64,000 bases of DNA, from assembly GCF_001712755.1 (NCBI RefSeq), contig NZ_MDKC01000001.1, forward strand, positions 434,001-498,000, read 5' to 3'. Below, in pieces: positions 34,667 to 44,016 of the stretch. This stretch comes from Gottfriedia luciferensis. Its GTDB lineage: Bacteria; Bacillota; Bacilli; Bacillales; Bacillaceae_G. Position numbers and translations under genes: made by a program. Within the stretch, counting starts at the first letter, position 1. The number at the start of each line of letters is the position of its first letter. The notes under the pieces are model-generated. The model made no database searches. It was given only the letters and a program-made list of their open reading frames with translations, and was not told the origin of the DNA.

Positions 34667-36418
34667 ATGATGAAAAATTATAGATGGAGTAATGAACAAA
34701 TTAGAAACCAAGTAAGCGTTCTTGATGGAGTAATTAATCCGCATATCATTTTAAAAAATGCAACGTATTTAAATTCATATTTGAATCAATGGTTACATGC
34801 AAATATTTGGGTTTATCAAGATCGGATTGTTTATGTTGGAGAGGTTCTTCCGGAAAACTTGAATGAAATTGAAGTGGTTGATTGTGAAGGGCAATACTTA
34901 GTGCCAGGTTATATTGAACCTCATGCTCATCCTTATCAACTCTATAATCCTCTTACTTTAGCAAAACATGCTGGACAATTCGGTACTACAACATTAATAA
35001 ACGATAATCTAAAATTCTTCTTAGAATTGCCTAGTCATGCTGCTTTTGAATTATTAAATGATTTTAAAAATATCCCATCAAGCATGTATTGGTGGTGTCG
35101 TTTCGATGCACAAACTGAATTTCCGAATAATGATAAGTTATTCAATACAAAAGATGTTATGTCATGGCTTGAAAATGATTTAGTTTTACAAGGTGGAGAA
35201 CTAACTGCGTGGCCAAAGCTATTAAATGGTGACAACCAAATGCTTACTTGGATACAGGAGACGAAGAAGCTAAATAAGAAAGTGGAAGGGCATTTTCCTG
35301 GAGCTTCAGAACGCACTTTAGCTAAATTAATGTTATTAGGTGCAGATTGTGATCATGAAGCAATGACAGGAAACGAAGTACTTTCGCGCTTAATGCAAGG
35401 CTATATGGTTTCATTAAGACATTCTTCGATACGACCCGATTTAGAAGTGCTTTTAAAGGAAATTAAAGAACTCGGCATTCAAAAATTTGATCGTTTTTTC
35501 TTTACGACTGACGGTTCACATCCTTATTTTTATGAAAAAGGAATGACTGATGAATTAATAAAAATAGCAATCCGTCACGAAATACCATTGATTGAAGCAT
35601 ATAATATGGCTAGTTTTAATGTAGCTTGCTATTATCATCTGGAACATTTACATGGTTCAATCGCCACGGGAAGAATTGCAAATATTAATTTACTAGAAAG
35701 TAAAGAAAACCCAACACCTAAAAGTGTTTTAGCAAAAGGTAAATGGATCAAGAAAGACGGGAACCTTATCAATCAATATTCACCGATCGATTGGGAGAAA
35801 TATCAATTTTCTAAACTAGATTTAAAGTGGACTTTACATAAAGAGGATCTGAACCTATCAAATTCATATGGTATAAACTTGATAAATAATGTTATTACAA
35901 AACCATATGAAAGTATGATTGATCTAGAATGTGAAGAATTATCATACGAGCATGATGAATGTTTTCTTTTAATGGTTGGAAGAGATGGTTCTTGGAGATT
36001 AAACTCGTTAGTGAAAGGATTTGCTCAACACATGGGTGGATTTGCAAGTTCTTATTCTGGTACTGGAGACATTTTAATCTTAGGCAAAAGAAAGTCAGAT
36101 ATGTTGAAAGCTTTTGAAAGAATGAAAGAAATAGGTGGTGGCATGGTACTAGTTGAAGAGAACAAAATTGTTCACGAAATATCTTTAACTTTAAAAGGTA
36201 GCATGTCAGAATTAGAAATGGACAGTTTAATCCAAATTGAGAAAAAGATGATTGAATTGCTAAAAGAAAAAGGATATAAATACGACGATCCTGCTTTTAC
36301 ATTATTATTCTTTTCTGCAACCCATTTACCATTTATTCGATTAACTCCAAGTGGATTATATGATGTGAAAAATAAAGAAATTTTAGTTTCACCAACAAAA
36401 AGGGAAATTGTACTTTAA
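34667..36418 (+). CDS. Adenine-deaminase-like amidohydrolase (YerA group)
   Basis: 583 residues of the adenine deaminase family in the amidohydrolase superfamily. An HxH metal site EPHAHP is at about 84-89 after VPGYIEP. GHFPGAS and the HEAMTG segment correspond to the following metal or substrate histidines, FFTTDGSHP carries the late aspartate, and the adenine deaminase C-terminal domain (GMVLVEENKIVHEISL) is present. B. subtilis YerA is the closest relative I know and is only a putative deaminase, so the purine substrate is not assured. 16 bases after azlD, thus one operon under MocR. Confidence 0.8.
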   Translation: MMKNYRWSNEQIRNQVSVLDGVINPHIILKNATYLNSYLNQWLHANIWVYQDRIVYVGEVLPENLNEIEVVDCEGQYLVPGYIEPHAHPYQLYNPLTLAKHAGQFGTTTLINDNLKFFLELPSHAAFELLNDFKNIPSSMYWWCRFDAQTEFPNNDKLFNTKDVMSWLENDLVLQGGELTAWPKLLNGDNQMLTWIQETKKLNKKVEGHFPGASERTLAKLMLLGADCDHEAMTGNEVLSRLMQGYMVSLRHSSIRPDLEVLLKEIKELGIQKFDRFFFTTDGSHPYFYEKGMTDELIKIAIRHEIPLIEAYNMASFNVACYYHLEHLHGSIATGRIANINLLESKENPTPKSVLAKGKWIKKDGNLINQYSPIDWEKYQFSKLDLKWTLHKEDLNLSNSYGINLINNVITKPYESMIDLECEELSYEHDECFLLMVGRDGSWRLNSLVKGFAQHMGGFASSYSGTGDILILGKRKSDMLKAFERMKEIGGGMVLVEENKIVHEISLTLKGSMSELEMDSLIQIEKKMIELLKEKGYKYDDPAFTLLFFSATHLPFIRLTPSGLYDVKNKEILVSPTKREIVL

Positions 36419-36485
36419 GAGAAAATAACATTGAAAAAAATGTAAAATCTTAACAAAAAAACATAAACTATAAAGCTGTATCTAA

Positions 36486-36524
36486 GGCATGAATCTGAAA
36501 ATTAATCTGATTCATGCTTTTTGA
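36486..36524 (+). terminator. Intrinsic terminator
   Basis: GGCATGAATC pairs with GATTCATGC, followed by TTTTTGATTT, about 70 bases after the amidohydrolase. Confidence 0.75.
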
Positions 36525-36674
36525 TTTGTTTGAATTTGATTATTTTAATTTAAAACTAACAGATCAAAAAATTGAATTATTCGAAATTCAAAAGTTTACA
36601 ATATGCTATCTAGTAATTATTAAACCTAAAATTTAATATAATTTTCATTTTTACGCTTTTTTTTGACAAACAAT

Positions 36675-36703
36675 AATGAAAAGAAACAAAAAAGCGCATA
36701 CTA
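36675..36703 (+). promoter_or_regulatory. Possible sigma-G promoter of the ger operon
   Basis: CATACTA at 36697-36703 is an exact sigma-G -10 box. A weak -35-like AATGAA lies 17 bases upstream. The start of the ger operon is about 85 bases downstream, and GerA-type operons are known to be forespore-expressed under sigma-G. Confidence 0.5.
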
Positions 36704-36786
36704 ATCAAGATAATTTTTAGAGTGGAAGATGGTAGGATGATTTATCTATAAAAGTTCTTAGTTTTTGCGAAGGGATGAAATAGTAA

Positions 36787-38243
36787 GTGGTTGATTTAAA
36801 TGGAAGAAATGAAAAAAATAAGAAAAATAATGTCCATAATTTCACAATTAATCCCAAAGGAAATATCAATGAAAACTTGGAAATCATCGAATCAATCTTT
36901 CCTACTTCTGACCTTGTAAAAAAAATTCTAATGATTGATGGCAAGCCTGCACTTTTAATTTATTTATCGGGTCTAGTAAATGAACAAAAAATTGATTCAT
37001 TTATTAATAATATAATTTCGCAAAAAAAAGATTTCGAGTTATTCGTAAATAATAATACGGAAAGTACGATTCGAATTGCTAAAATCGAAAAATCTGTACT
37101 AGAGGGTAAGAGCGTTTTATTTTTAGATGGGGTTTCATCTGCTTTTATTTATTCTACAGAGAATCCACCTCATAGGACATTCATGCCACCTACTATCGAT
37201 AATTCGCTGAAGGGTTCAAGAATATCTTTTGTTGAAACGTATCAAGATAACATTGCATTGCTCCGTAGATTTATTCAAAATCGAGATTTTCGAACAAAGC
37301 AAACAGAAATTGGAAATGAGAATAGAAGCATCGTGTCAATTGCTTATTTAGATAATGTGGTTGAAAATAATTTACTTTTATCTATTGAAAACAAAATTTC
37401 AGAAATAAAAGTAGATTCTATACTAAATGCAAATCAATTGGCTCAATTAATGGAGAGAAATCAATTCTCACCATTTCCACAAATATTAACTACTGAAAGG
37501 CCAGATGAAGCGGCTTCAGCAATATTAAAAGGAAAAGTCGTTCTAATATTAGATCGTTCATCTGATGTCATTATTTTACCTTCTGAGTTCATATCATTTT
37601 TTACAAGTATTGATGATTATTCTTCTAGATCTTTAGTAGCTACATTTAATCGAATTCTAAGAGTTGTAGCTTTCTTTATTACGCTCTATTTACCTGGAAT
37701 TTATATTGCAATTGTTTCGTTTAACTTTGAAGTTGTACCTTTAAAATTACTTTTTTCTATTGGTGAATCACGTGCACAGGTCCCTTTTGATCCTCTATTT
37801 GAAGCAATTATTATGGAAATTACATTAGAAATGCTTAGAGAAGCTGGTATTAGATTACCAGCGCCAATTAGTACAACAGTAGGGGTAGTAGGGGGGATTG
37901 TAATTGGACAAGCTGCAGTTCAAGCAGGTATTGTAAGTAACATTATGGTTATTGTAGTTGCATTAACAGCTATTTCTTCGTTATTATTCCAAAATATGAA
38001 ATGGCATCAAGTTTACGCATCTTAAGATTTCCTATAATGGTGATGGCGTCATTATTTGGCATTTTTGGACTTGTTATTAGTACAATGATCTTAACTGTTC
38101 ACGTACTATCATTAAAGAGTTTCAATACAGCATATTCTTCACCCCTATCACCAATTATTTTTAGTCAACTAAAGGATACATTTATACGAATTCCTTTAAA
38201 CTATCTTTGGAAAAATCAAAATAAAACGATTAAAAAGGATTAA
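36787..38243 (+). pseudogene. Spore germinant receptor A subunit (GerA/GerKA family), frameshifted
   Basis: Inner-membrane receptor component for germinants in the spore. The first frame (36787-38025) encodes the cytosolic domain and most of the membrane domain, including PPHRTFMPPTI, VPFDPLFEAIIMEITLEM and the helices to ALTAISS. It then diverges into a spurious MKWHQVYAS end. The true continuation is in the next frame, from about 37985: PKYEMASSLRILRFPIMV to the stop at 38243, with the family ending LSPIIFSQLKDTFIR. A single missing base near 37976-37985 explains this. Full length would be about 485 residues. GTG start with a distant ribosome site. A sequence error is possible. Downstream B and C genes are intact. 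Confidence 0.8.
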
Positions 38244-38266
38244 GTGAATATTGGATGTGATTATTA

Positions 38267-39352
38267 ATGAATATCACTAAATTGAACATTACATACTACC
38301 AATTTGTTCTTATTATTTTTGGCGTTCAAATAGGTATTGGAATGTTATCGCTACCACGTGAATTAGCTGAAAAATCAGGTGCAGGCAGTTGGATTTCGAT
38401 CTTAATTGGAGGTTTAATTTCAACAATTTTAAGTACTTTATATATAAAATTATGTCAAAAAGTTCCACACAAAAATTTTTCTTCATTTATTACTTTTTAT
38501 TTAGGAAAAATAGTTGGAAAAATAATGCTTTTTTTAATCTCAATCTATTTCATATATGGTGCATCTTTAGTTTTAATGCTATCTGTATTATTTGTTCAAT
38601 CATATTTACTTCAACATACAAGTGCTTATATTATATTGTTCTTATTTTTGGTTCCGTCTTTTCAATTAGTAACTGGAGGTATTCATTTAATTGCGAAATA
38701 TATTGAAACAATATTTCCATTAGTTATATTTTTCTTACTTATGTTATTTCTGACATTAAAAATTCCAAACTTTAAAAATCTAATTCCTATTTTGAAAGAA
38801 GGTTGGATGCCTATTATAAAATCTGTTCCTACAACGACTGTGTCATTTTTAGGAATCGAAATCATATTTGTAATCTATCCATTTTTAGATAAGAAGGAAA
38901 AAGCAATGAAGGGAGTTATTATAGCAAATGTGATGAGTTCGTTTACCTATTTATTTGTAACAATAATTTGTTTTTTAAATTATAATCCATATGAGATATT
39001 AACTATTTTTGCACCTGTTATTGATATTTTAAGTATTATCGAATTTCAATTTTTAGAGCGAATGGATGTAATTTTATTATCTTTACTATTTATGGTAATT
39101 TCAAAAACATGGGTTACCTATTTTTGGGCAGGTATGGACGGACTTTATGAGTTATTTAAAATAAAACGATTTCCGCTTTTTGTAATGACTATTTTTAGTT
39201 TCATTATAATTAGTTCATTTTTTTTCATTCCATCCTTTAAATTCTTTGATCTTCAAGTGAAAACTTTTTCTAATTTGGGGCTCATTGTTATTTTAGGCCT
39301 ACCTATATTGTTATGGATAGGTGGAATAATAAATAAAAAAAATTTCGGGTGA
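38267..39352 (+). CDS. Spore germinant receptor B subunit (GerKB-like)
   Basis: 361 residues, ten or so membrane helices, of the spore germination permease family related to amino acid/polyamine transporters. Starts with the typical QFVLIIFGVQIGIGMLSLPRELAEKSG. It binds the germinant in the inner spore membrane, working with A and C subunits. 23 bases after the A gene; the C gene starts 7 bases after its stop. Frame is complete. Confidence 0.92.
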   Translation: MNITKLNITYYQFVLIIFGVQIGIGMLSLPRELAEKSGAGSWISILIGGLISTILSTLYIKLCQKVPHKNFSSFITFYLGKIVGKIMLFLISIYFIYGASLVLMLSVLFVQSYLLQHTSAYIILFLFLVPSFQLVTGGIHLIAKYIETIFPLVIFFLLMLFLTLKIPNFKNLIPILKEGWMPIIKSVPTTTVSFLGIEIIFVIYPFLDKKEKAMKGVIIANVMSSFTYLFVTIICFLNYNPYEILTIFAPVIDILSIIEFQFLERMDVILLSLLFMVISKTWVTYFWAGMDGLYELFKIKRFPLFVMTIFSFIIISSFFFIPSFKFFDLQVKTFSNLGLIVILGLPILLWIGGIINKKNFG

Positions 39353-39359
39353 CATCAAA

Positions 39360-40478
39360 GTGAAAAAAATTGCTCATTGTTTATTAAGTTTGATGATATT
39401 AATGGGATTAACAGGTTGTAATGATAAAGTTAATATTGAAGACATTACTATGGCGCTTTTATACGGAATTGATTTAGACGAACAAGGGAATGTTACTATT
39501 TATATGTCAAGCCCTGTTTTTAGTAAAGATGCGAAAGAAAAAAATGAAGAATTTAAAGTGAAAAGTTTATCTTTCAAAGAAGCCAGAGATTATTTTGATG
39601 CAAAAGCAACTGGTATTACAGCAGGTGGTAAGTTGCAGGCTATATTAATCGGTAGAAAAATAATTGAACGTAACGACTGGTTTTCTTTATTAGATGTATT
39701 TTACCGAGATCCAAAGATGCGTCTTAATGCTGATATATTAGTTATTAACGGTTCTGTTTCAGATGTTTTTGAATTTAGTCCGAAAAATAAGCCAAGATTA
39801 TCAGTCTTTATTCCACAGTTAATAAAAACAGCCAATTTTAGAAATGTCTCAGTAAGAACTACATTACGAAATTTTTACTCTTTGAATTCAGAAAAAGGTA
39901 TTACACCTTTTGCACCTGAATTAACTTTAAAGGATGATATTTTAGAAATAAGTGGTACTACTTTATTAAACAATCAAAATCAATATAGTAGGTCCCTATC
40001 ATTAAAAGAAACATTGCTAATAAAAATATTAGCGGATAGAAATACAGGACAAATAAGTATGTGGTTAAAGGATAAACAAGACAACAAAAATAATAATACC
40101 ATCCCTAATGATAAAATCAGTTTTTATGTTAGGGATATAAAAAGGAATGTAAAAAAGAAATATAAAGATGGAAAATACCAATTTGATATAAACCTTAAAT
40201 TACCGGTATCAATAACAGAATCCCCAATATTATTAAATGATGAATCACAAGGAAATTTGAAAAAGGAAATTGAGCATGAATTACAAAAAGAACTTAATCA
40301 TTTAATTAAATCACTACAAAAAGAAAAGTTGGATCCTATTGGTCTTGGTCAATTCGCAAGGTCATTTAAATACCATGAATGGAAAAAAGTAGAAGATGAT
40401 TGGGTTAGTGCATACCAACAATCAAAAATTAATGTAAACGTAAAAATTATCTTGGTAGATAAAGGGACAACTATGTAA
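39360..40478 (+). CDS. Spore germinant receptor C subunit (Ger(x)C lipoprotein)
   Basis: 372 residues. Signal peptide with lipobox GLTGC places the lipid-bearing cysteine at about residue 20. The Ger(x)C family body follows (IEDITMALLYGIDLDEQGN near the start, SFKEARDYFDAKATGITAGGKLQAILIGRKI). It anchors to the outer face of the inner spore membrane and is needed for GerA/B function. Last gene of the ger operon. Confidence 0.9.
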   Translation: MKKIAHCLLSLMILMGLTGCNDKVNIEDITMALLYGIDLDEQGNVTIYMSSPVFSKDAKEKNEEFKVKSLSFKEARDYFDAKATGITAGGKLQAILIGRKIIERNDWFSLLDVFYRDPKMRLNADILVINGSVSDVFEFSPKNKPRLSVFIPQLIKTANFRNVSVRTTLRNFYSLNSEKGITPFAPELTLKDDILEISGTTLLNNQNQYSRSLSLKETLLIKILADRNTGQISMWLKDKQDNKNNNTIPNDKISFYVRDIKRNVKKKYKDGKYQFDINLKLPVSITESPILLNDESQGNLKKEIEHELQKELNHLIKSLQKEKLDPIGLGQFARSFKYHEWKKVEDDWVSAYQQSKINVNVKIILVDKGTTM

Positions 40479-40862
40479 GTAAAAAGATATATAATTTCAC
40501 AAAATAAACAAAACAATAAAACAAGTGAAAATCACTTAATGAAAGATTCTTTTAAAAATAATTTTGAAAAAGAAGTAATCCGTAATGGAAAGATGATTTC
40601 TGTGTTGTACAGTTTTCATCTTTTTTAATTTAAAATTGTTATTGAATTTATTATAGTTTCTTTTTTCTTTTGTTCAGCTACAGTCATTTTCCTAGTTCCA
40701 TATAGTAATAATATTTAATTTATTTGATATAACAAGAAAAGCTTAACCATTATCAAAAATAATTTTTTAATAATAATGTCTTTACTTTATTATTAAATTC
40801 TTGATACAATAGCTTTCCGTCTGAAAATTCGGCTATTTATTTACATAAAGGGAGGTTAGAAA
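40479..40862. other. AT-rich gap between ger operon and helD
   Basis: No gene. It holds the probable terminator at 40588-40626, then very AT-rich DNA leading to GGGAGG before helD. Confidence 0.5.
40588..40626 (+). terminator. Probable terminator of the ger operon
   Basis: GAAAGATGA pairs with TCATCTTTTTT around an 18-base loop. Confidence 0.55.
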
Positions 40863-42980
40863 ATGGCGACACAGCAATTCGAAGAAGAACTTCAATATTT
40901 AAACACAATTTTATCTGAAATGGAACGGCAACTAACGAAACTTGAAGGGATTCCCGTTTACACTGGAAGTGATGTAACCGAACAAGTACTAGAAGGAATA
41001 AGAGAAACAAATCGAAGGAATCTTCGCTTAGCTAAAAACGAACCTTATTTTGGTCGTATGGATTTTCAAGAGGAGCATAAAGATTCGGTACCAGTTTACA
41101 TAGGAAAAGTAGGAATATCAGAACAAGCTACAGAAAATCCATTGATAATTGATTGGCGTGCACCAATTGCTAGTATGTTTTATTCGTTTACTGGAGGGGA
41201 CGATCCTGCTTATTACGAATCGCCTGAAGGTATTATCGAAGGTATTATCTATTTAAAACGAAATATAGTAATCCGCAAAAAAAATCTCCAACGCGTTGTA
41301 GATACATATGTAAAAGGCGATCAAGATGTATCAACTACTGATGATTTTCTTCTATATCGATTAAGTGAAAACAAAGATAATCGCTTGAAGGATATTGTCT
41401 CTACTATTCAATCTGAACAAAATGATATTATTCGTTCATCCAAAAATACACCTTTAGTCATTCAAGGAGTAGCAGGAAGCGGAAAAACAACTGTTGCTCT
41501 TCATCGACTTGCATTTCTGATTTACCAATACCGTGAAACATTAAGGGCAGATAAAATGATTATTTTTGCACCTAATAATATGTTTCTAGATTATATTTCT
41601 AACGTTCTTCCAGAGTTAGGAGTAGGTGGCATCCAACAGACAACATTTTCAGATTGGGCATTAAATACTCTCGACCATGATGTAAAATTAAAGGATTCGT
41701 CAGAAAACTTAAACAAATGGTTCGCAATTGGTGCTAATCGTCTTGAAATCAATCAATATAGTCCAGGTAAATGGAAAGGTTCAACTCATTTTATGTCATA
41801 TATTGATCGATGTATGGATATGTATGAAGCCTCAGCTGTTCCTGAGAAAGATTTCAAACCTTGGAAAAAAAGAATGATTGATAAAGAAACACTTAAACAT
41901 TGGTTTAGTATTGAATATAAACATTATCCACTTGCTAAACGGAGAGAACGAATTGTTGCAAGGCTCAAGAAATGGATTGATAATGAGCTAAAGATTATAG
42001 AAGAAACAAATATAAGAAAAGAGAAAAAGAAAAAAGCTATTCAATATTTAAATTCTTATATGAAACAATGGCCAAAGCATACTGCACTTTCTTTCTATAA
42101 ATCTCTATTCACTACAACAAAGGGTGCTTCTATTGTAGACGAAATACCAGCAGATATTATTAAATCAACATCTTTAAATTGTAAAAAGAAAGAGATGGAT
42201 CAGGAGGATTTGGCTCCGCTAGTCTATATTCACAATCGTCTTTTTGGAATTGAGTCACAGCAAAAGTTCCATCATGTAATCGTTGACGAAGCGCAAGATT
42301 TTTCACCTTTCCAAATTGCACTATTAAAGCAGATGACGCTTAGAAATTCGTTCACGATTCTCGGAGATTTATCCCAAGCCATTCACGAGTATCAAGGTAT
42401 TAATAATTGGGATGAGTTTTTAGAGGTATTCAATGCAAAAGAAGTAACCTATTACGAGTTAAATAGAAGCTATCGTTCCACAATGGAAATCATTCAGTTT
42501 GCGAATGAGATTATAAAAAAGGCAAATATACCTGTTAGCTTAGCAAATCCAGTATTTCGAAGTGGGGAAAAAGTTAAAATACAAGAAGTAGATCACTCAA
42601 ATCAGATTGAAATAATCATTAATTCCATCCGTCAATTAAAAAAGGATAAAATGGATACAATTGCAATTATTGGTCGGACTGAGGATGAGTGTGCAATTTT
42701 ACACAGTGAATTATCTGCAGCTGGTGAAGAAGTATCCTTTATTCATTCAAAACAGAGAAAATATGAAGGGGGCATTTCGGTAGTACCGGTGTATCTTTCT
42801 AAAGGACTTGAATTTGATGCAGTACTACTTGTCGATGTAGATGATGAACACTACGAAGAAACGAAACAAGACGCTAAATTACTTTATGTTGGATGTACTC
42901 GAGCACTACACAATTTGATCGTACTTTACTCTGGAAACAAGTCTCCACTGATTGGAAAATCACCACTTCAGATCGTTTAA
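40863..42980 (+). CDS. helD: HelD-type RNA polymerase recycling ATPase
   Basis: UvrD-like superfamily 1 motor that binds RNA polymerase and releases it from DNA. 705 residues: an N-terminal coiled-coil arm (1-75), RMDFQEEH..VYIGKVGI and LIIDWRAPIASMFY typical of HelD, Walker A GVAGSGKTTVALHR (about 206-219), an inserted domain, VDEAQDFSPFQ (Walker B), LNRSYRST (motif IV) and SKGLEFDAVLL with CTRAL near the end. About 70 residues shorter than B. subtilis HelD but all ATPase motifs are there. Stand-alone gene with own terminator. Confidence 0.9.
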   Translation: MATQQFEEELQYLNTILSEMERQLTKLEGIPVYTGSDVTEQVLEGIRETNRRNLRLAKNEPYFGRMDFQEEHKDSVPVYIGKVGISEQATENPLIIDWRAPIASMFYSFTGGDDPAYYESPEGIIEGIIYLKRNIVIRKKNLQRVVDTYVKGDQDVSTTDDFLLYRLSENKDNRLKDIVSTIQSEQNDIIRSSKNTPLVIQGVAGSGKTTVALHRLAFLIYQYRETLRADKMIIFAPNNMFLDYISNVLPELGVGGIQQTTFSDWALNTLDHDVKLKDSSENLNKWFAIGANRLEINQYSPGKWKGSTHFMSYIDRCMDMYEASAVPEKDFKPWKKRMIDKETLKHWFSIEYKHYPLAKRRERIVARLKKWIDNELKIIEETNIRKEKKKKAIQYLNSYMKQWPKHTALSFYKSLFTTTKGASIVDEIPADIIKSTSLNCKKKEMDQEDLAPLVYIHNRLFGIESQQKFHHVIVDEAQDFSPFQIALLKQMTLRNSFTILGDLSQAIHEYQGINNWDEFLEVFNAKEVTYYELNRSYRSTMEIIQFANEIIKKANIPVSLANPVFRSGEKVKIQEVDHSNQIEIIINSIRQLKKDKMDTIAIIGRTEDECAILHSELSAAGEEVSFIHSKQRKYEGGISVVPVYLSKGLEFDAVLLVDVDDEHYEETKQDAKLLYVGCTRALHNLIVLYSGNKSPLIGKSPLQIV

Positions 42981-43028
42981 ATACAATGCTAATTATTTTA
43001 ACTGAATGATTTAATACAAATTTACAAA

Positions 43029-43059
43029 AGAGCATCGATTTTATAGATCGATGCTTTTT
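43029..43059 (+). terminator. Intrinsic terminator
   Basis: AGCATCGAT pairs with ATCGATGCT and runs into TTTT, about 50 bases after helD. Confidence 0.85.
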
Positions 43060-43216
43060 ATATTGACTTGAATTAACTTTTCTAAAACTCCATTTTTAAA
43101 TTAAAACAGACAAAAAATTCTTCTGTTATTGTAAAAAAATTCCTAAAATATGGTAATTCTTGCTCTTACAACAAGATTAATAGTCTATTAAAATTGAATT
43201 ATTAAATAAAAAGTAG

Positions 43217-44014
43217 GTGATCATCATCGAGACAAAACACGAAGTCGTATTGTGCTTGAAGGATTTAAAAAAGGATTATGGTGCAAAATCGGTTTTAAAA
43301 GGGATTGATTTAACAGTTCATCGTGGACAAATTATTGGTTATATTGGTCCAAACGGAGCAGGTAAAAGCACGACTATCAAAATTTTATTAGGACTAGAAG
43401 GGAATTACTCTGGGAAGGTTGAGATTTTTGGAGAGGAAATTTCAGATCAGAATGTTGAATATAAGAAGAATATTGGGTATGTTCCTGAAATTGCCGAACT
43501 ATACGATAATCTAACAGCCAGAGAGTATTTAACATTCGTTGGCGAGTTATACGGAATGGATTTTGATGAAGCTGATGAGAAGGCTATGAAGTTAATGAAG
43601 GTATTTGGTTTGGAGGAAGTTTATTTATCGCGAATTGCTTCTTTTTCAAAAGGGATGAGGCAAAAAGTCCTAATCATTTCAAGTTTAATACATAATCCTG
43701 ACCTATTATTTTTGGATGAGCCACTTAGTGGACTTGATGCAAATAGTGTAATGGTATTTAAAGAAATACTAGACATTCTCGCAGCTAATGGAAAAACGAT
43801 CTTTTATTCATCACATATTATGGACGTAGTAGAGAAAATAAGTAATCGAATTATTTTGATTAATGATGGCAAAATCGTTGCAGATGGTAGTTTTAAAGAA
43901 TTAAAGGAGCAAAATGAAGAAGGATCATTGGAACAAATTTTCAATCAGCTTACAGGATTTAATGAACATCAAGCTTTAGCTGAGGAATTCGTATCCATTG
44001 TAAAAGGGGGATAA
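43217..44014 (+). CDS. ABC transporter ATP-binding protein (ABC-2 type exporter)
   Basis: 265 residues. Walker A GPNGAGKST, Q-loop region VPEIAELYDN, signature SKGMRQK (a diverged LSGGQ common in ABC-2 exporters), Walker B LLFLDEPLSGLD and the switch histidine in YSSHIMDVV. Energises the permease that follows two bases later. The start is uncertain: GTG at 43217 sits inside the only ribosome-like AGGTGA, and no clear alternative lies just downstream. Substrate unknown. Confidence 0.87.
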   Translation: MIIIETKHEVVLCLKDLKKDYGAKSVLKGIDLTVHRGQIIGYIGPNGAGKSTTIKILLGLEGNYSGKVEIFGEEISDQNVEYKKNIGYVPEIAELYDNLTAREYLTFVGELYGMDFDEADEKAMKLMKVFGLEEVYLSRIASFSKGMRQKVLIISSLIHNPDLLFLDEPLSGLDANSVMVFKEILDILAANGKTIFYSSHIMDVVEKISNRIILINDGKIVADGSFKELKEQNEEGSLEQIFNQLTGFNEHQALAEEFVSIVKGG

Positions 44015-44016
44015 CT

